From Lingula anatina (lineage: Eukaryota; Brachiopoda; Lingulata; Lingulida; Lingulidae): 64,000 bases of DNA. Both the position numbers and the translations under genes were made by a program. The stretch lies in contig NW_019775835.1 of assembly GCF_001039355.2 (NCBI RefSeq), positions 291,025-355,024 of the forward strand, read 5' to 3'. This document shows positions 1 to 12,665 of the stretch, piece by piece (within the stretch, counting starts at the first letter, position 1; every line of letters starts with the position of its first letter). Under the pieces are notes generated by a model that did not search any database, had not been told where the DNA came from, and worked only from the letters and a program-made list of their open reading frames with translations.

Positions 1-178
1 GCCGACTACATATGGCCGACCCCACTTCTAAAGCGATGCCGCTAATTCCTTGATTGTATCCTCGCCTCCACATGAGCGAGATTTAATCCGTTTAATCTGT
101 TGGTGCGTGTTGAGGCTGGGAAACCATCGGGAATCAGCGATATCGCTTTTGAAGTGTAATCGGCCATATTTAGTCGGC
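1..178. mobile_element. MITE-like element with about 49 bp terminal inverted repeats
   Basis: The first 49 bases and the reverse complement of 130-178 align with only a handful of mismatches; both begin GCCGACTA, share ATATGGCCGA and end in TGATTCC or TAATTCC. The interior is about 80 bp, too short for a transposase, so this is a non-autonomous inverted-repeat element. Any target-site duplication on the left is cut off by the window edge. The superfamily is not assigned. Confidence 0.7.
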
Positions 179-1600
179 GGATCAGTTTGTACTCGGATCA
201 TCCATTCTGAATGGCCCCTAAGAATATGATGCCGTTCTGTACTTTCTTTGATAGTCATGCCGTTTTTGACTTGAAGTCGCAAACTTATGATTTTGATCTC
301 CGAAGTAATGACTTGGAACCAATATTTCGATCTCCGATGTTATTGATACTGACTGCATGTAAGCGTTGCGTTTTTAACAGTAAAGATATGTAGTTTACCC
401 TGCCGTTTTGATGGCACCTGCTGTTGAAGTTTGAAAGTTATTCTCTGTGCATCCCGTTTTTAAAAATCATTAAAATATATAGCAAGGAAAAGTCATAAAC
501 AGAGGTGTCCAGCAACATGAAAATATTCTGCGCCCGTAAAACGTAAAATGATTGCAAAAAGGGGAGAAATGGGAAAAAATTTAAAGCTTATATATTAATA
601 TCTCGTAAATTGATTTTAAACCAACCATTAAGATTGCAGGGGAAAAAAACGTATAATAATTCTCACATATCAATCAATAACTTACCGAGCTTGAGGCAAA
701 ATAATCGTCGTCTCGAGTTGCCATTTTACTTGGTGTGCGACCGTCGGAAAGCTCATTTCTTCTTATCAAACACACTGTCTTTATTTATATGTAAGGCAGG
801 TTTGCGTCAGAAAATTGCAAAAAATTTAACATGTCATCTTTTCTCAATTTAAGCCCCTGATTGTGGGAAACTTTGTTTAATCGATGTCATGAAATTTTCA
901 GTGTGTTAAAATGTTTCCCTTTCTCAAAATATAATGTTTGACAATAATAATATCGATAGATACATTTTTCACGCTCTTATCATTTAATTAAATTGTTTTT
1001 TAAACTTTCTATCTGACACAGAATTTTTTCCTATCAGAAATGACAGCGTTCATAAAAATCCCCTGAATACGTTGCAAGTATTAGTCAGAATAACAAGGCA
1101 TAAGCTGCTATATCCAGAACCATATTTTATTTAACTCCCGAGAACAGGTGAATTTCCAGATGATGTTATCGGGTCTATAGATCTTCCACGTACTGGAGTA
1201 CACTTCAAACAAAAACGGGGACATTTGTTTCATCCAGTTCTCTTCACGGAGACTTATGCACTTCTGATAACAACTCTCATTCTTTTCAAAAGAAAGGGAA
1301 ACGCGCACACAAATAAAGATAAAAGAATAACGAAAGAAAAGTCCCCCTTTGACAGACGCGTTGTAACAAACGAGAGACCGCAATACTGTTTGTTTTGGGG
1401 TTGCGAAGTATAAACATGTGATGGTTTATTTGTTACCTGTGTTTTATGACACGAATAGAGCCGGGAAGAAAAATGAAACAGCACTCTTGTTTGTTCTGGT
1501 GTCACTGGTATCATAATTAACGACAGTCTGGGGTTTTCTTTTAGTCAACGGAATTTCTGTCACATTAGGGTTGAACTCATTATATTTCCCTTATTACAAA
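179..1600. other. AT-rich spacer, no supported gene
   Basis: Only short chance ORFs on both strands; none has a recognisable domain or a convincing splice context. No structured repeat was seen. Confidence 0.5.
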
Positions 1601-1603
1601 CAT

Positions 1604-1990
1604 TTATGCCAATTTCACACCGGGGTGACCAAGCCTGTACCCTTGGGGTGGGGGTGGGGGTTCGAGGAGTTCCAACGAACCTCCCTTTTTGCCGGGAAAA
1701 AGGTTCGCTCTGGGTAAAAATTGATCTAGATACACGAAGTTTTCATGGTAAATGGTCCATTTTTCCAGAAGATGTAACCCCCTCCCTTTAAAAATTGTTG
1801 GTTTCGGGCTTGACGACGAGCATGAAATTGCGAAAATAGGCCAAAATCGTATTTCAAATGGTCGCAAGCCCAATGTAAATGGGGGTTTGTCCAATACTTG
1901 TCCTTACAGACGCCTATTTTGTCCAAATTTTATAACTACCATTAATACGTATGCGGCTGTAAAAGCCCCTCCACGGCACACCTTTTATTA
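1604..1990. repeat. Possible degraded dispersed repeat
   Basis: This block differs from its flanks: it has G-runs (GGGGTGGGGGTGGGGG near 1645), C-runs and long overlapping ORFs on both strands full of Pro, Gly and Phe but no domain. The texture is that of an old interspersed repeat rather than a gene. No second copy was found in the window, so this is weak. Confidence 0.25.
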
Positions 1991-2480
1991 GTCTATTCTA
2001 CAGTTTCGGATCAGTGTCACATTCCTTATTCTTAGCTACGTCGCTATGAATTTAAGGGTACATGTACCAGTATATTATTAAGCTGCTGAAGTTTGCGAAG
2101 AAATTAACGCACCGAAACACCCCCCCCCCCCCAAGATACATCATATCAACCTTGCGTCTGTTTCCTGAATATTCTGTCCTCGTCTGAATTCCTATCTTAA
2201 CCAGGTGAGACAATTCTAATGTGTAGCCTACTCAGCTAGTTAACTACGGCGAGAGCATGGTAATTACGTGTATCTTAGCAGCGCTATCCACATACAGAAT
2301 GTCATTTCTTATCAGTGCATTATTCGTGTTTTTTTTAAAAAGGACAAACAAACAGAGAACCGCAACTACCTGTATATTCTCTACTTCTCTCAAGCTACAA
2401 GTGACGTGACTCGAATGAGAATTGGTGGAGGGAATATTTTCATACCAAGGATATTTTAGTGACCATTGCTTTTACGTTAC

Positions 2481-2530
<50 letters not shown>
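2481..2530. repeat. (ATT)n microsatellite
   Basis: About 17 uninterrupted ATT units. It generates a spurious poly-isoleucine ORF on the + strand. Confidence 0.95.
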
Positions 2531-2533
<3 letters not shown>

Positions 2534-3130
2534 AGAACTAGTTTAAGTTTGCGGTATCTTAAGCTATTCGCAACGTCAAAGTATCAGAGATCAAGGAACG
2601 CTTATCAAATTGAAGTCCACCCCACGCAGCAGACGATTCTCTATAATTATGCAAATATCTTCTACCAAATTGGGAGATGCTTTTCCATTTCCTCTAAACC
2701 TCAGTACCAATTGTACGCAGTTTTGTAGTCCACTGCATAGTCTACATCTGGTACATGTACAGTTGTGTATAGCGTAGAAGCAAGGATAACTAATACTCTG
2801 TTGATGCTCTGAAATATACAGTGATTACAATAGTATAAATATCCTTGGACAAGTTGTCAATTTGCGTTTGTGACCTGTGTCTACTACTCATCAGGTATGG
2901 ATATTTTCTATATTATAGATTTAAAATAAAGATATAGGCCTACCACAGAGAGTCGCTAGCCGTCGTGATTTTTATATGCAGTACACAGTTGTACTACTTG
3001 GTTCCTAAAGGCAAAGTAAATATAATTATTTGTAACATTGCATATTTAATGTATATGTACATGTATATATATATATATTCACTTCTTGGCAGCCCAGAGA
3101 CAGTGCATCAGATAGCCGTGGACAGCGGTA

Positions 3131-3340
3131 ATGGGTGATTTTGCTGGGCCCGGCTTATTCCAGCCATGCACTGTCCCCGAGAACAGAGTATTCGGCACTA
3201 CGTACGCATGCGCAGACGCTACTATCTGCGCTCTGAACTATGCCTTCTTAATATTCTTGCAAACCCCGTATGTGTGCCTTTGCCCACCAGGGACAACCAC
3301 TGTTGTCAACGCCACAGGCGCGACATGTATAGCTGGTAAG

Positions 3341-3393
<53 letters not shown>

Positions 3394-4620
3394 CCTAGCG
3401 AACTGCTCGTTTTTGGCTTGAATATCTCAATATAATTTTCCTTGCATTCCGTAAGCTTTCATCAATTGTATGGATTTTTAGGAAAGGAAAGACATTAACC
3501 GAATTTGACATTACCTCAATTGTCGAAATGTTCTAAACAAGTAATATTAGATATTGTTGCAGTGGCCGGCCAGACCTGCCAGGCGGAGTCCGACTGCTAC
3601 TTCAAAAGTCTCGACTGTGTTGGAATCAGCAACTCGAACCTGGACGAGAAAGATATTGAGTTTCTCAGGGTAAGAAAATAGCATTTAGCCCGATGTGACA
3701 AAAATGGTAGTCTAAGGAACAGAAGTCTGGGGGCCCATATGATTAGTAGGCTACAGGCTTACCCTCTACCAGGGCCACAGATTGACTTTTCACAGGATAT
3801 TCACAGATATGTCTTTAGGTGAATAGACGGCCATTTTACTACCTCTGGCTTTTCCCATTTTCCCCAATATTAAATGCCACCCTGGTAGAGGGTAGTAAGG
3901 GTTAGGGTAAGTGCGTGTGTGTGTGTGTGTGTGTGTACGCGTTCATGTTAGGGCATGTATATAATCCCTCACCTAGTGCAATAAAAACCATACTGTTATA
4001 TTTATTTCAGCCAGTGGTTCTGCAGTTTTGCCTGTTCACCCTCGATTACGCTATAGGATCTGTCCCGGTGTGGACTTGTACTAACAATCGGTGCAGTACA
4101 ACTAGAACGGCTCGGCCGGACTTCACGGCTGGAACTACAAGGAAAAAACGGCATGGTACGAGTTTCTTTTTCTAATGAGACTTAACTAAGGTGCACAGAA
4201 CTTTTGACCACTCAAAAATCTGATATGCGAGTGTTGAGGGTGACATGACACAAAAATTCACATTTTTCTTCGTCCAATCGAAAACAAAAAATAAAGAAAT
4301 AAAATAAAATAAATAAATAAATTTCCATCGAAGGATCAACCATGTCGCTGTAGAAAGAAAACATTATGTTATATACCGTACATCAGTTTTTTGTATTATC
4401 CCATATTTCAGCAGTCGCCGACCATGACCCTAACGACAACAGCACTGCTGTCAGCTTCCAGAAGAATGCGCATGCGCATAGACACAGACGCCGGCGCCAA
4501 ACTGAGCCATGTGCCGCTACAACACCGGGGCTATCTTTATATGAGCTTTATTTAGATCTTATCGTCAGCGATTCAAACTATGAGTGTAGTGTCTCGGAGG
4601 TGGAGATGAGCGAAAAATAA
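3131..4620 (+). CDS. Cysteine-rich protein with basic cleavage sites, four exons
   Basis: I do not recognise this gene. Exons 3131-3335, 3563-3669, 4011-4155 and 4412-4620 join with GT-AG borders and phases 1, 0 and 1 into a 221-residue frame. The first two exons hold regularly spaced cysteines (a YVCLCPPGTT stretch, then GQTCQAESDCYF), loosely like EB or EGF-type modules. Exon 3 carries TCTNNRCS and ends in RKKRH. Exon 4 has HRHRRRRQTEPC, a strong furin/convertase-type site that would release a C-terminal peptide of about 40 residues beginning with Gln and holding two Cys. A stop codon at 3113 lies in frame upstream of the ATG at 3131. That start gives no clear N-terminal signal peptide, although a hydrophobic stretch (FLIFLQ) lies near residue 42. 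An upstream signal exon, or a different exon 1 border, is possible. Splice phases support a real gene; function is unknown. Confidence 0.55.
3336..3390. repeat. (ATT)n microsatellite touching a splice donor
   Basis: The repeat starts about five bases after the donor GTAAG of the cysteine-rich gene's first exon (exon end 3335) and runs about 16 units. Confidence 0.9.
3693..3900 (+). mobile_element. MITE-like copy 1 of a three-copy family, in intron 2
   Basis: The start (TGACAAAAATGGTAGTCT at about 3695) and the following GCCCATATGATTAGTA match the copies at 5266 and 34434. The copy also holds a perfect 15 bp inverted pair: TACCCTCTACCAGGG at 3760-3774 and its reverse complement at 3880-3894. 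It lies in the intron between exons 2 and 3 of the cysteine-rich gene. Confidence 0.55.
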
Positions 4621-4629
4621 TTGCAACAG

Positions 4630-4667
4630 ATTTTTTTTTTTTTTTTTTTTTTTTTTGGGGGGGGGTC
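4630..4667. repeat. Poly(T) tract followed by a G run
   Basis: More than 20 T followed by about 9 G, about 10 bases after the stop codon of the cysteine-rich gene. It could be the reverse strand of a retroposed poly(A) tail, but no parent element is visible. Confidence 0.8.
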
Positions 4668-5265
4668 CCAAATATTACATCAAAAGTCCCAACAAATCGG
4701 GGCACTGGCAAATTAGCATGAACTATGGTTGACAGTTTCCATCCAAATGTGCAACACTGTATAATAATGAGAACAATGTCGACAGCCATATGGTTAAACA
4801 GATCGTTCTAGGTATGGGAAGGGGGTCTAAGAAACGGCAATTTCAACTATTATTGGCTTCAAGGTATGAATTATTACAGATGATTTACTGAGTCACATAT
4901 CAACTACATGTATCTGGATATTTCATGTGTCCCATGCATGGAATAATGTCTTGTAACTTTTTTATGCTGACTAGGAGATATTGAGAAAATGAACTGTATT
5001 GAAAGGATTCCTATTGCATTGCATTTTGTTATTTCATCACATGTATCAATGCCAGTTAATTATATTATTACTGTAACACACTTTGTCTTATCTTAATTCT
5101 GTTGCAATTTTGCCAGAGCGTAAACTGTATGTTGTTTGGACTAGTAACGCTGGAATCAAGCAACAGTGAAGTAACGTGGAGTAGAAAAAAAGGAATATTT
5201 CATTTTTGAGCGAACTTGCCAGTGTTCACAAGTCTGTGTAAGGCCACGCAAAGGTCTTAATTACA

Positions 5266-5457
5266 GGTGAGACAGGAATGGTAGTCCTAGGAATGGAAGT
5301 CCGGTGTTCCATATGATTAGTACAGGTTAGAGTTAGGCGGAGTATTGGGGTTGGTATATGGGACGAATGTCACCCGTATAAAGTAATGGGGAACCAAGAA
5401 GTTGTAGAGAAGGTCTTTACAACTACGGTTCGATAGCGGACTGCCATTTCTGTCACG
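5266..5457 (+). mobile_element. MITE-like copy 2, most complete
   Basis: Bounded by GAGACAGGAATGGTAGTCC at about 5267 and, inverted, TGACAGAAATGGCAGTCC ending at about 5457, giving an element of about 190 bp with short terminal inverted repeats. The internal part (GGAATGGAAGTCCGG, CATATGATTAGTACAGGTTAG, GTATTGGGGTTGGTATATGG) is shared with the copy at 34329-34434. No coding capacity. Confidence 0.65.
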
Positions 5458-5459
5458 CG

Positions 5460-8400
5460 TGTACGTGAACACAAACGTATATGTTTGCGCGTGGTATTAA
5501 ACTAACAGATAATAATCACAGTGAAGAGCGTAAATGTAAATTCGCTGTTCGTGACCATATGGTTAAACGTGTGTACGTGTAGTTCAGACCACAGAGATGA
5601 CAAACTTTGATGCATGACGACCAGTAGACCGATAAGAATTGCACTGACTATTAGAGCTAGGGATAATAGAAGAGTTCTTCTCGCATATCAGGGGCTATTA
5701 AAATAGTATACAAAATTACAGTGTGTGTCATACAACATTTTTGTGACAAACAACTAGCGCATCCTTTGGTAAGAGAGTATATAGAAGAGTATTGGATATG
5801 TTATAAATCGCCCTTATCTTATTAATCACATAGTAAATCTTGGACTTGTTTTCACTGGAAATCGATCGCCGGTACTTAAACCCATCTTGGTGGGCATTAT
5901 GATTACGATTAGCTCACCACAAGGAGCGCATCCCGTGTAATTAACGTAAACCCTGTGTTATTAAATTTCCTTCCTCAGGAGCTAACCGTATGTATTCAGA
6001 CAGTCGTATAAAGCTTGAGCATCCCAACTTAACTGGAAAGTTCTAACCTGAGACCTACTATAGTCAAGGCTTTAAATCTTGTTCTTGGGAGTTCTTAGCA
6101 TTTGGTATAATTAACACGATTTTCGCCACTTCTTTGTCAAAACACTTAATGCTTTCTGTATTTCCCCGCCTCTTCTTTCTTTTAAAATGCTTTATATATT
6201 TTAATTAAATTTAATTAATTTGTTCTTTGTTAATTTATTAATTAATTGTCGCTCTTACTTGCCGCATTTTTTTTGGGAGGGGGGAGGGGGGGGCGCACCT
6301 GCGCCAGTGAGTGCGACAGTTGGCGCTAGGCCTGTCACATCTACCACAGCGCCCTTCCAAAGTGAAGACTGTCTGTAGTCTGACGGAACATTGGCTGGAA
6401 AGGTATCTATTCTTTTCCCCCAAGTTTAGGACAAGAACTTCATTTCTGTAGAGCTTTTTTTTACTTTTTGAGCAAACTTTAACATTTAAGATTTTTTTGA
6501 AGTGCGGGTAGCTGTTTCCTATTCGAGTAGGTTTAATGTTCAGTTGTTAATTTTCAACGCACGATTGAAATATCTGGTGCATCTACTTCAAATGAAACGA
6601 ACTTCTTTTATTGTATGTAAAGTTGTATATAAATGGTTAAAAATTCTTGACATAAAAGGTTATAACCCTCGGAAGGATTAGTTATGTTTGTCAAATGAGA
6701 TAATTGATGACATTGGCTTTGGTGTGCTCGAATACATTTTGCGCATCCAAAATTAAGCAACTACATCAACTTCCTTTTTATTTGCACCTGACATGCGATA
6801 ATAATAATCACAACACGAAGACTTGATTAAGGCTTGTAAGCTTGTATTTGATTGGCTTTACATGATGATCTGGTAACCAATAAGATCCAATGACTTAAAG
6901 TTTACACAATCACTATGAGAGCTAGCCCGCTCCGCACCTGATTCTCTCTGTGTTCACATAGTGAAAAATCTGTGGCATGTGAAGAGAGAATAAGTTCACG
7001 ATTAAGCTGCAATGAAACTGCATGAAATATTTCAAAAATCGTGATAATAACATTTCTGAACAAATAACTGTCTTTTTTCAAAGGTAACTTAAATAAATTT
7101 GCTGCACCGAGTGCGTACACAGCCCTACCACGTTGACAGCTTTTGCCCAGTGCAACTTTTCTAAATTCTACTTTACAGATGTACATTCGATATTTTAATC
7201 TATAGATTTATATCAATAAGCTCTCATACTAACGTAGCTCAGTCGGTCCAGCCAGACACCTTAACTATTAGTTTTTCACAAGCAAGTGATCATTAATTTC
7301 ACAATACGACAGATAACTCGTGGAACTGATAAACTTTTTATAGTTTTGGAATCACCATATCTGCTTTTTTACCCCAGTTCCACCCGTCGAGTTCCAGAAA
7401 TACAATTCCTCAATTCCTATTTATTATTATTTTTTTCTTCCATGTTTATTAACCGCTGCAGCATCCAAAGAGAAATCCTACTGGCTCTCACCAAGATGAA
7501 TGATATTGGGTCATGTGATCTAACTTTTAAAAAAATTGCTTTTTAGAACTATGCAACTTCCTGGTGAGAGAAGACGCTTCCACGGATGATTTGACATTTC
7601 TCTGAAGTTATACAAATATTCTTATCAGATTATAAAAATGCACTTTTCTTTCACAAATTAGCGAATAATGCATTTGGAATTGAAGTAACACAAAGAATAT
7701 ATGGCATGTTTTACAGGTTACAAGTAAAATAAAAATCTGATATTTGTCGGGTAACAGTTATAAAGGACAAAATCTATATCTTTTTCGGCAAGGGAAAAGA
7801 AGGAAGATGTTCATAATGGAAACCCCATCTGTCACAAAAGTGAATCATCATTCCACAGATAATTACAGAAATGACCTAATTTTTTACTTGCAGCTTGTTC
7901 ACCTTTCTGAACACTCCAAGTTTTGAAAGGCATATTCCTGATAATGTCACTAAACAAGTAATACTGCATTTGATATGTGACCTCATCATAAGTATATGGT
8001 TAGCACTGGATAATAAGGAAAATACAAAGAAAGGAAATAAGCTGGCAAAAGATATACATTAGACTCCACATTTATCTGACATTTGGGACAAAGAAATCTG
8101 CTCAAGTTATACAATGATTCAAATAGGCAATTTTCAAATAAGTTTCAGCCAGTTTTAGCTAGATATTTTCAAAATAAACAAAAATACAAGTTACAAGGTG
8201 ACATGGAGTCTACTGCATCTCTGTGGATGAACATGTTTAGGCACCTTTCTCAAATCCCAAGCAAATAAATTAATAAAATAAAGGTTACTGACAGATTATG
8301 TCAAGGGTTGTTCCCTTACCTGTGAACACATTAAGGAAATAGACATGATTGGTCTTGAAGCAAATGAATATCAATGTGCAGCTTCTGCGTGGCATTAACA

Positions 8401-9700
8401 TGATCTTAGCAAACTCACTAAGAAATAGAAGGTTCTCAAGTTTTGTTTTTCCATCACTTAATATCACTAAGAGCTGAATAGTAATATCCTTAATTTTAAA
8501 AGTGAAGACGTGCTAACGGTTTAACCCTTGTGTGAGCTTTAATTAAAAAACAATTAACTAAATGAACAAATGAAATAAGATGTGAGCACTAAGTCACAAA
8601 TGCACTTTCCACTTGACAACATTTGAATCATAATTATGCCGTGGACTAAAATTTTCTTTCCGCAGAGCAGAATTCAACAAAGTCTGTAGTTTTTGAACTG
8701 GAATACTGTTTCAAAAAAGCAACTGTCAAATACTCTGTTTTCTCATTATTCTATACCCTGTGCTAATCTTGAACCTGCATGTGTGAAGCGAGTTCTCCTA
8801 GTTCCTGCATATACGCACATGCTATTGTGCAGCCCATTCTGACAGTCAAAACTTCTTTTATTAGTTTATAAATTGGGGACTGATTTCTTCTCCCTTCCAC
8901 TACAGAAAGTGGTATTATCAATGACTGAATCTGTGCATATTTACTAGGTAACTGCCATCGAAATCACTTTTCCTGTAGTAACTAACTGAAGCAGAGATGA
9001 CAGTATTTCACTGAAATAGCTTCTCACTTCACAAAGAATCCCCTTGCCTACCCGTACACACTGGAGAAACTGAACCCAAAGTTATTGATCAAGGAAGGGA
9101 CTACAGTAAGCAATTTTCCTGCCTGAAATCCTCCTCTCTGCATGCGTCGGCAAGTAGCGCTTGTCTTAGAATAGAACTAGTTAGTAGTGGTAAAAGTCCA
9201 AGTATAGATTTGTGCATGTGAATGCATGTCACTTCATTATTGTCGTAAATACGCTGTGCACATGCGAATAGAACCAGCATTGCAGCAAGCCACGTGTGTG
9301 TCTGGAAGTTAGTCTTGGAAGGCCTCGCATCCAAATTAACATATATCTGTGAATGTCCCAGAATAAATACTCAGTGACTTAATGCGCATGTGCGTGCTAA
9401 GCTCCCTTTGAGAACATGCTTCTGAATGGGCCAACACGTGTTTGGGGTCCCCATACAGGCCATAATTAGGCATGTGGGCTTCCTTTTCAGCATTAAACAA
9501 TTGCCCCCAAATATGTTTACTTAGTAAAAGTTACAAACATTGCACCCGTGCATTTGCTCCTTTCTCAATATCCCGCAGATCCCAATAGTTCTGCTTATTT
9601 TACAGTTGTCCTTATCTTGTATACCCCTGCACTGCATCCTCTCTCTCTCTCTCTCCTAACAATATCAATCACCGCACATGTACGCACGTGCGTGCATCTC
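5460..9700. other. Intergenic AT-rich DNA
   Basis: No exon with good splice signals was recognised on either strand. It contains short chance ORFs, a G-run near 6276-6293 and a tRNA A-box-like string at about 7233 without a partner B box. It separates the cysteine-rich gene from the 3' end of NCK. Confidence 0.45.
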
Positions 9701-9704
9701 AACC

Positions 9705-11264
9705 TCACTGTCCCGTGTACACAAACGACCTGACTAAGTAGAGTTTCTCATTATCGTGCCTGTATATGGGGTGGCGTTTATAATGCTCCACCAGGTCGTC
9801 GAGGGATTGGAACTGCTGGGTGCCGATACAGAACATGTTGTCCTTCATCTGGACACGGAAGTGCTTGTTTCTGTTTGGGGCTTTCAAGGTCACGGTGTAA
9901 TCCCCCACCTGGAATTGCAAAATTGAACATTGTGTCTCAGTGTTTCATTTTTTAAATATTGGGGAAAAAAATAACAAGACTTTAAGTGACTGAAAAAAAA
10001 ATACAATGCTTAGGAAATTAAGAGACCAGTGGCATTTTACAATAGAAACAAGTCTGCAGATCTTTTAGTTTGTGATTTAAGGAAAAAGTATGTCACCTGT
10101 TTTGCAAACAAAGATGATGACTTAAAGATCACTTTGTTCCTTAAAAAGCTGATGCCTTAAAAATAGTTTCCAGCTACAAAAGGACTTGAAATTACCAGAT
10201 TATTTTAAAAACCCCAAATTTCAAGATTAACTTCTAAAGTAAAGCATAAGTAATTGTCTTACGTTTGATTCACTCTCTCTAATTACAAAATCTCCGTTCT
10301 GTGCATGCTCGTTAAGTAAATCATCACACGCATGCCGTGATATCCGCCCGTAGAACCATTCCTTGTCCACCAGGGGGCCTGACACATTAAAATGGCTCCT
10401 GCGATAGTCTGACTCCGCTGAATCGGTGGCTGAACTGCTACTGGCATGAGACTCCTCCAGCGACATTGTTGTTCCATTTGGCTGTTGGCTATCAAAAGTG
10501 GAATTCGTGATCACTTGAACATAGTTCTTTGGCACAAGTCCGATGTCTCCGCGTGCATTTCGCGCCCGCCACCACTCCGGATCATTCTGAGGCCTTTCGA
10601 TTATCTCCAATCGCTCTTCTTTGTCAAATGTTAATTCATCGCTGCTGGTTCCTTTGTACTGATACAATGTAATAACCACATCCAAGACAGTCTGTGATGT
10701 GTTTTCTGACGACATATCAGCCGGCGTGGTATAAACACTTATATCTGGGTCCTCTGTCTCAATGACATAGTTCGACGGAAACCAGCCGGTCTCTCCTGTC
10801 ATCTTTCGTCCCTTCCACCATCCATCGCTGGATTTCTCCAAAACAATGACCTTTTCTCCCTTAACGAGGGACATTTCATCGGACTGTCTGGAGGGGTAGG
10901 CGTACTTCACAATGGCCGGTATGTTATCACAGAACTGTGTCTCACTGCCAATGCTACCCTGTTCACTAGTGTCACTATGGGAGGCCTTCACTGTCGCGCT
11001 CGGGGACGACGTGTACGACAGTGCTTTAGAGTCGCTATTTTTCTTCCTTCCTAGCGTATTTTTTAAGCTTGAGAATATTGAGGGTTTGATACGTTTGACA
11101 TAATTTGATGGTACAAATCCAGCCTGGTTGCGAGCGTTTTGTACTTTCCACCATGTTTTGCTGTCGTCAAGGAGAATCAATTTCTCGTTCTTTTTTATAT
11201 CCAATTCTTGGCCGTCCTGGGCCTGGTAGTCATACTTAGCGATGACCATCACTTCCTCCGCCAT
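9705..11264 (-). CDS. NCK: NCK-family SH2/SH3 adaptor protein
   Basis: Cytoplasmic adaptor that links phosphotyrosine receptors to actin regulators through proline-rich partners. Two coding exons, 11264-10263 and 9908-9705, join in phase 0 to give 401 residues (vertebrate NCK is about 377). Domain order is diagnostic: SH3-1 about residues 4-58 (ALYDY-type KYDYQAQ, then WWKVQN and GFVPSNYV), SH3-2 about 115-168 ([13 protein letters not shown]), SH3-3 about 195-250 ([14 protein letters not shown]) and SH2 from about 302 (WFYGRISR), with the phosphotyrosine-binding Arg329 in FVIRES. The intron splits SH2 just after RESESN. The second exon carries NKHFRVQ, YCIG-like [18 protein letters not shown] and EKLYLV. 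The start [13 protein letters not shown] matches the family; an in-frame ATG lies four codons upstream. The linkers between SH3-1 and SH3-2 and before SH2 are Ser-rich. The 5' exon is probably non-coding and far upstream. Confidence 0.97.
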
Positions 11265-11999
11265 CTTTGGTTTCATAATTTCATCACTGGAACCTGAAAC
11301 ACCACAGAATTTGATTAACAATTTGTTATGATAAATTTATCTGTCAATGACAAAATCTTTATCAAAAGTTACATTATTTAAAGGCGCTTAAGTGCATTTA
11401 CTCATTTCTAGAACAGATCTTACAAATCTCCCTCTACATAAATCATTATACTTGATAAGTAACGTACTTGGTTCATTTTCGTTTTCTAAAAACTCCAAAT
11501 CTCTGATTACTGTACTGAAAAGATTCTTTCTTTCTTGTTCGGTGTTGTATTTTCCACATCCCCCCCCCCCCCTCCGAAGAAAAAAGTTTCTCTGATACCA
11601 CATTTGCTGAGGTCTAAGCATGAGAACACAAGGTCAGTCAGTTGCTTTTGTAAGTTCCCGTGCCACAGTTCTACATAGTTCTTATTATAACTGTGAGCTT
11701 GTGAGACAATAATGTACTGAGCAAAATCTCTGCTTTTCTGTCTAATTGCATCCTGCATAACTGACAATTTCTAAAGTCCTGATACATATCAATGGACTTC
11801 CCTGACTCACAGCTGTGACATGTTAAGTACACTACATTAGGACTCAGTTTCTGTTAGAAGAGATCTGTTACCAGAGGCATACAAACAAAACACACATTAT
11901 TTATAACTAAAGGATGATACTAGTACCGATTTGACAAACCTGTTCTTGTATCTACAAGTATGGTGTCAATATGTACCCTTAGACACATGCGTGCATGCA

Positions 12000-12028
12000 A
12001 GCGCGCGCGCACACACACACACACACAA
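12000..12028. repeat. (GC)n(AC)n microsatellite
   Basis: Alternating GC then AC dinucleotides in the NCK first intron. Confidence 0.9.
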
Positions 12029-12597
12029 TAAAACACCAGCTGACTTTATTTTACATGACCTCGATTCGATCTCAACCCACCCCAGTATTGACTACCACTG
12101 CCTCATACAAAATACCAAACATTCATATAAAGGTTACACATACACCTGCTAACACAGGCTTACTCATCAGAACATGAATGCCACCATTCCACATTTTGTA
12201 CAGTATATACTAGTTTATAGCCAAGATTTCAGTCTACATTTTAACTCTGTTCATTTAGGCACACCTGCTTCTGGCTGCCAAGTCTTAGAAAGAAACAAAG
12301 AAAGAAAGAAAGAAAGAAAGACAAATAGAAGAATGAATACAAGAAAGATGACAGAAACAAAGTAAGAAAACATCCTTGTAATTCTAAACCCTGTGGCCCA
12401 ACATCAATTTTGAGGAGTGAGATTCCACTACATGAGGGGATTCCTTAGCTAACATTACATTGTCTGTCATTAAAGCTCCAGTGAACAAGACTAAACAATA
12501 ACATCATATTTAGTCTGCAGACCCTGTTACATTGGGTGCACTAAACACAGAACTGGACATGAAATTCTATGACAGAAATGACTAGTTAACTCAAGCA

Positions 12598-12622
12598 CAC
12601 ACACGCACACACACACACACAC

Positions 12623-12662
<40 letters not shown>
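12598..12662. repeat. (CA)n followed by a poly(A) run of about 38 A
   Basis: An interrupted CA tract runs directly into the poly(A) run, all within the NCK first intron. The poly(A) may mark an old retroposed end, but no SINE body is recognisable next to it. Confidence 0.9.

Positions 12663-12665
<3 letters not shown>

Noticed and set aside
28-282. Minus-strand ORF that looks protein-like (Lys/Arg-rich, no repeats)
   Set aside because: Most of it lies inside the inverted-repeat element at 1-178; no domain and no convincing splice context.
7230-7265. tRNA A-box-like TAGCTCAGTCGG
   Set aside because: No B box or acceptor stem downstream; at most a tRNA-derived relic.
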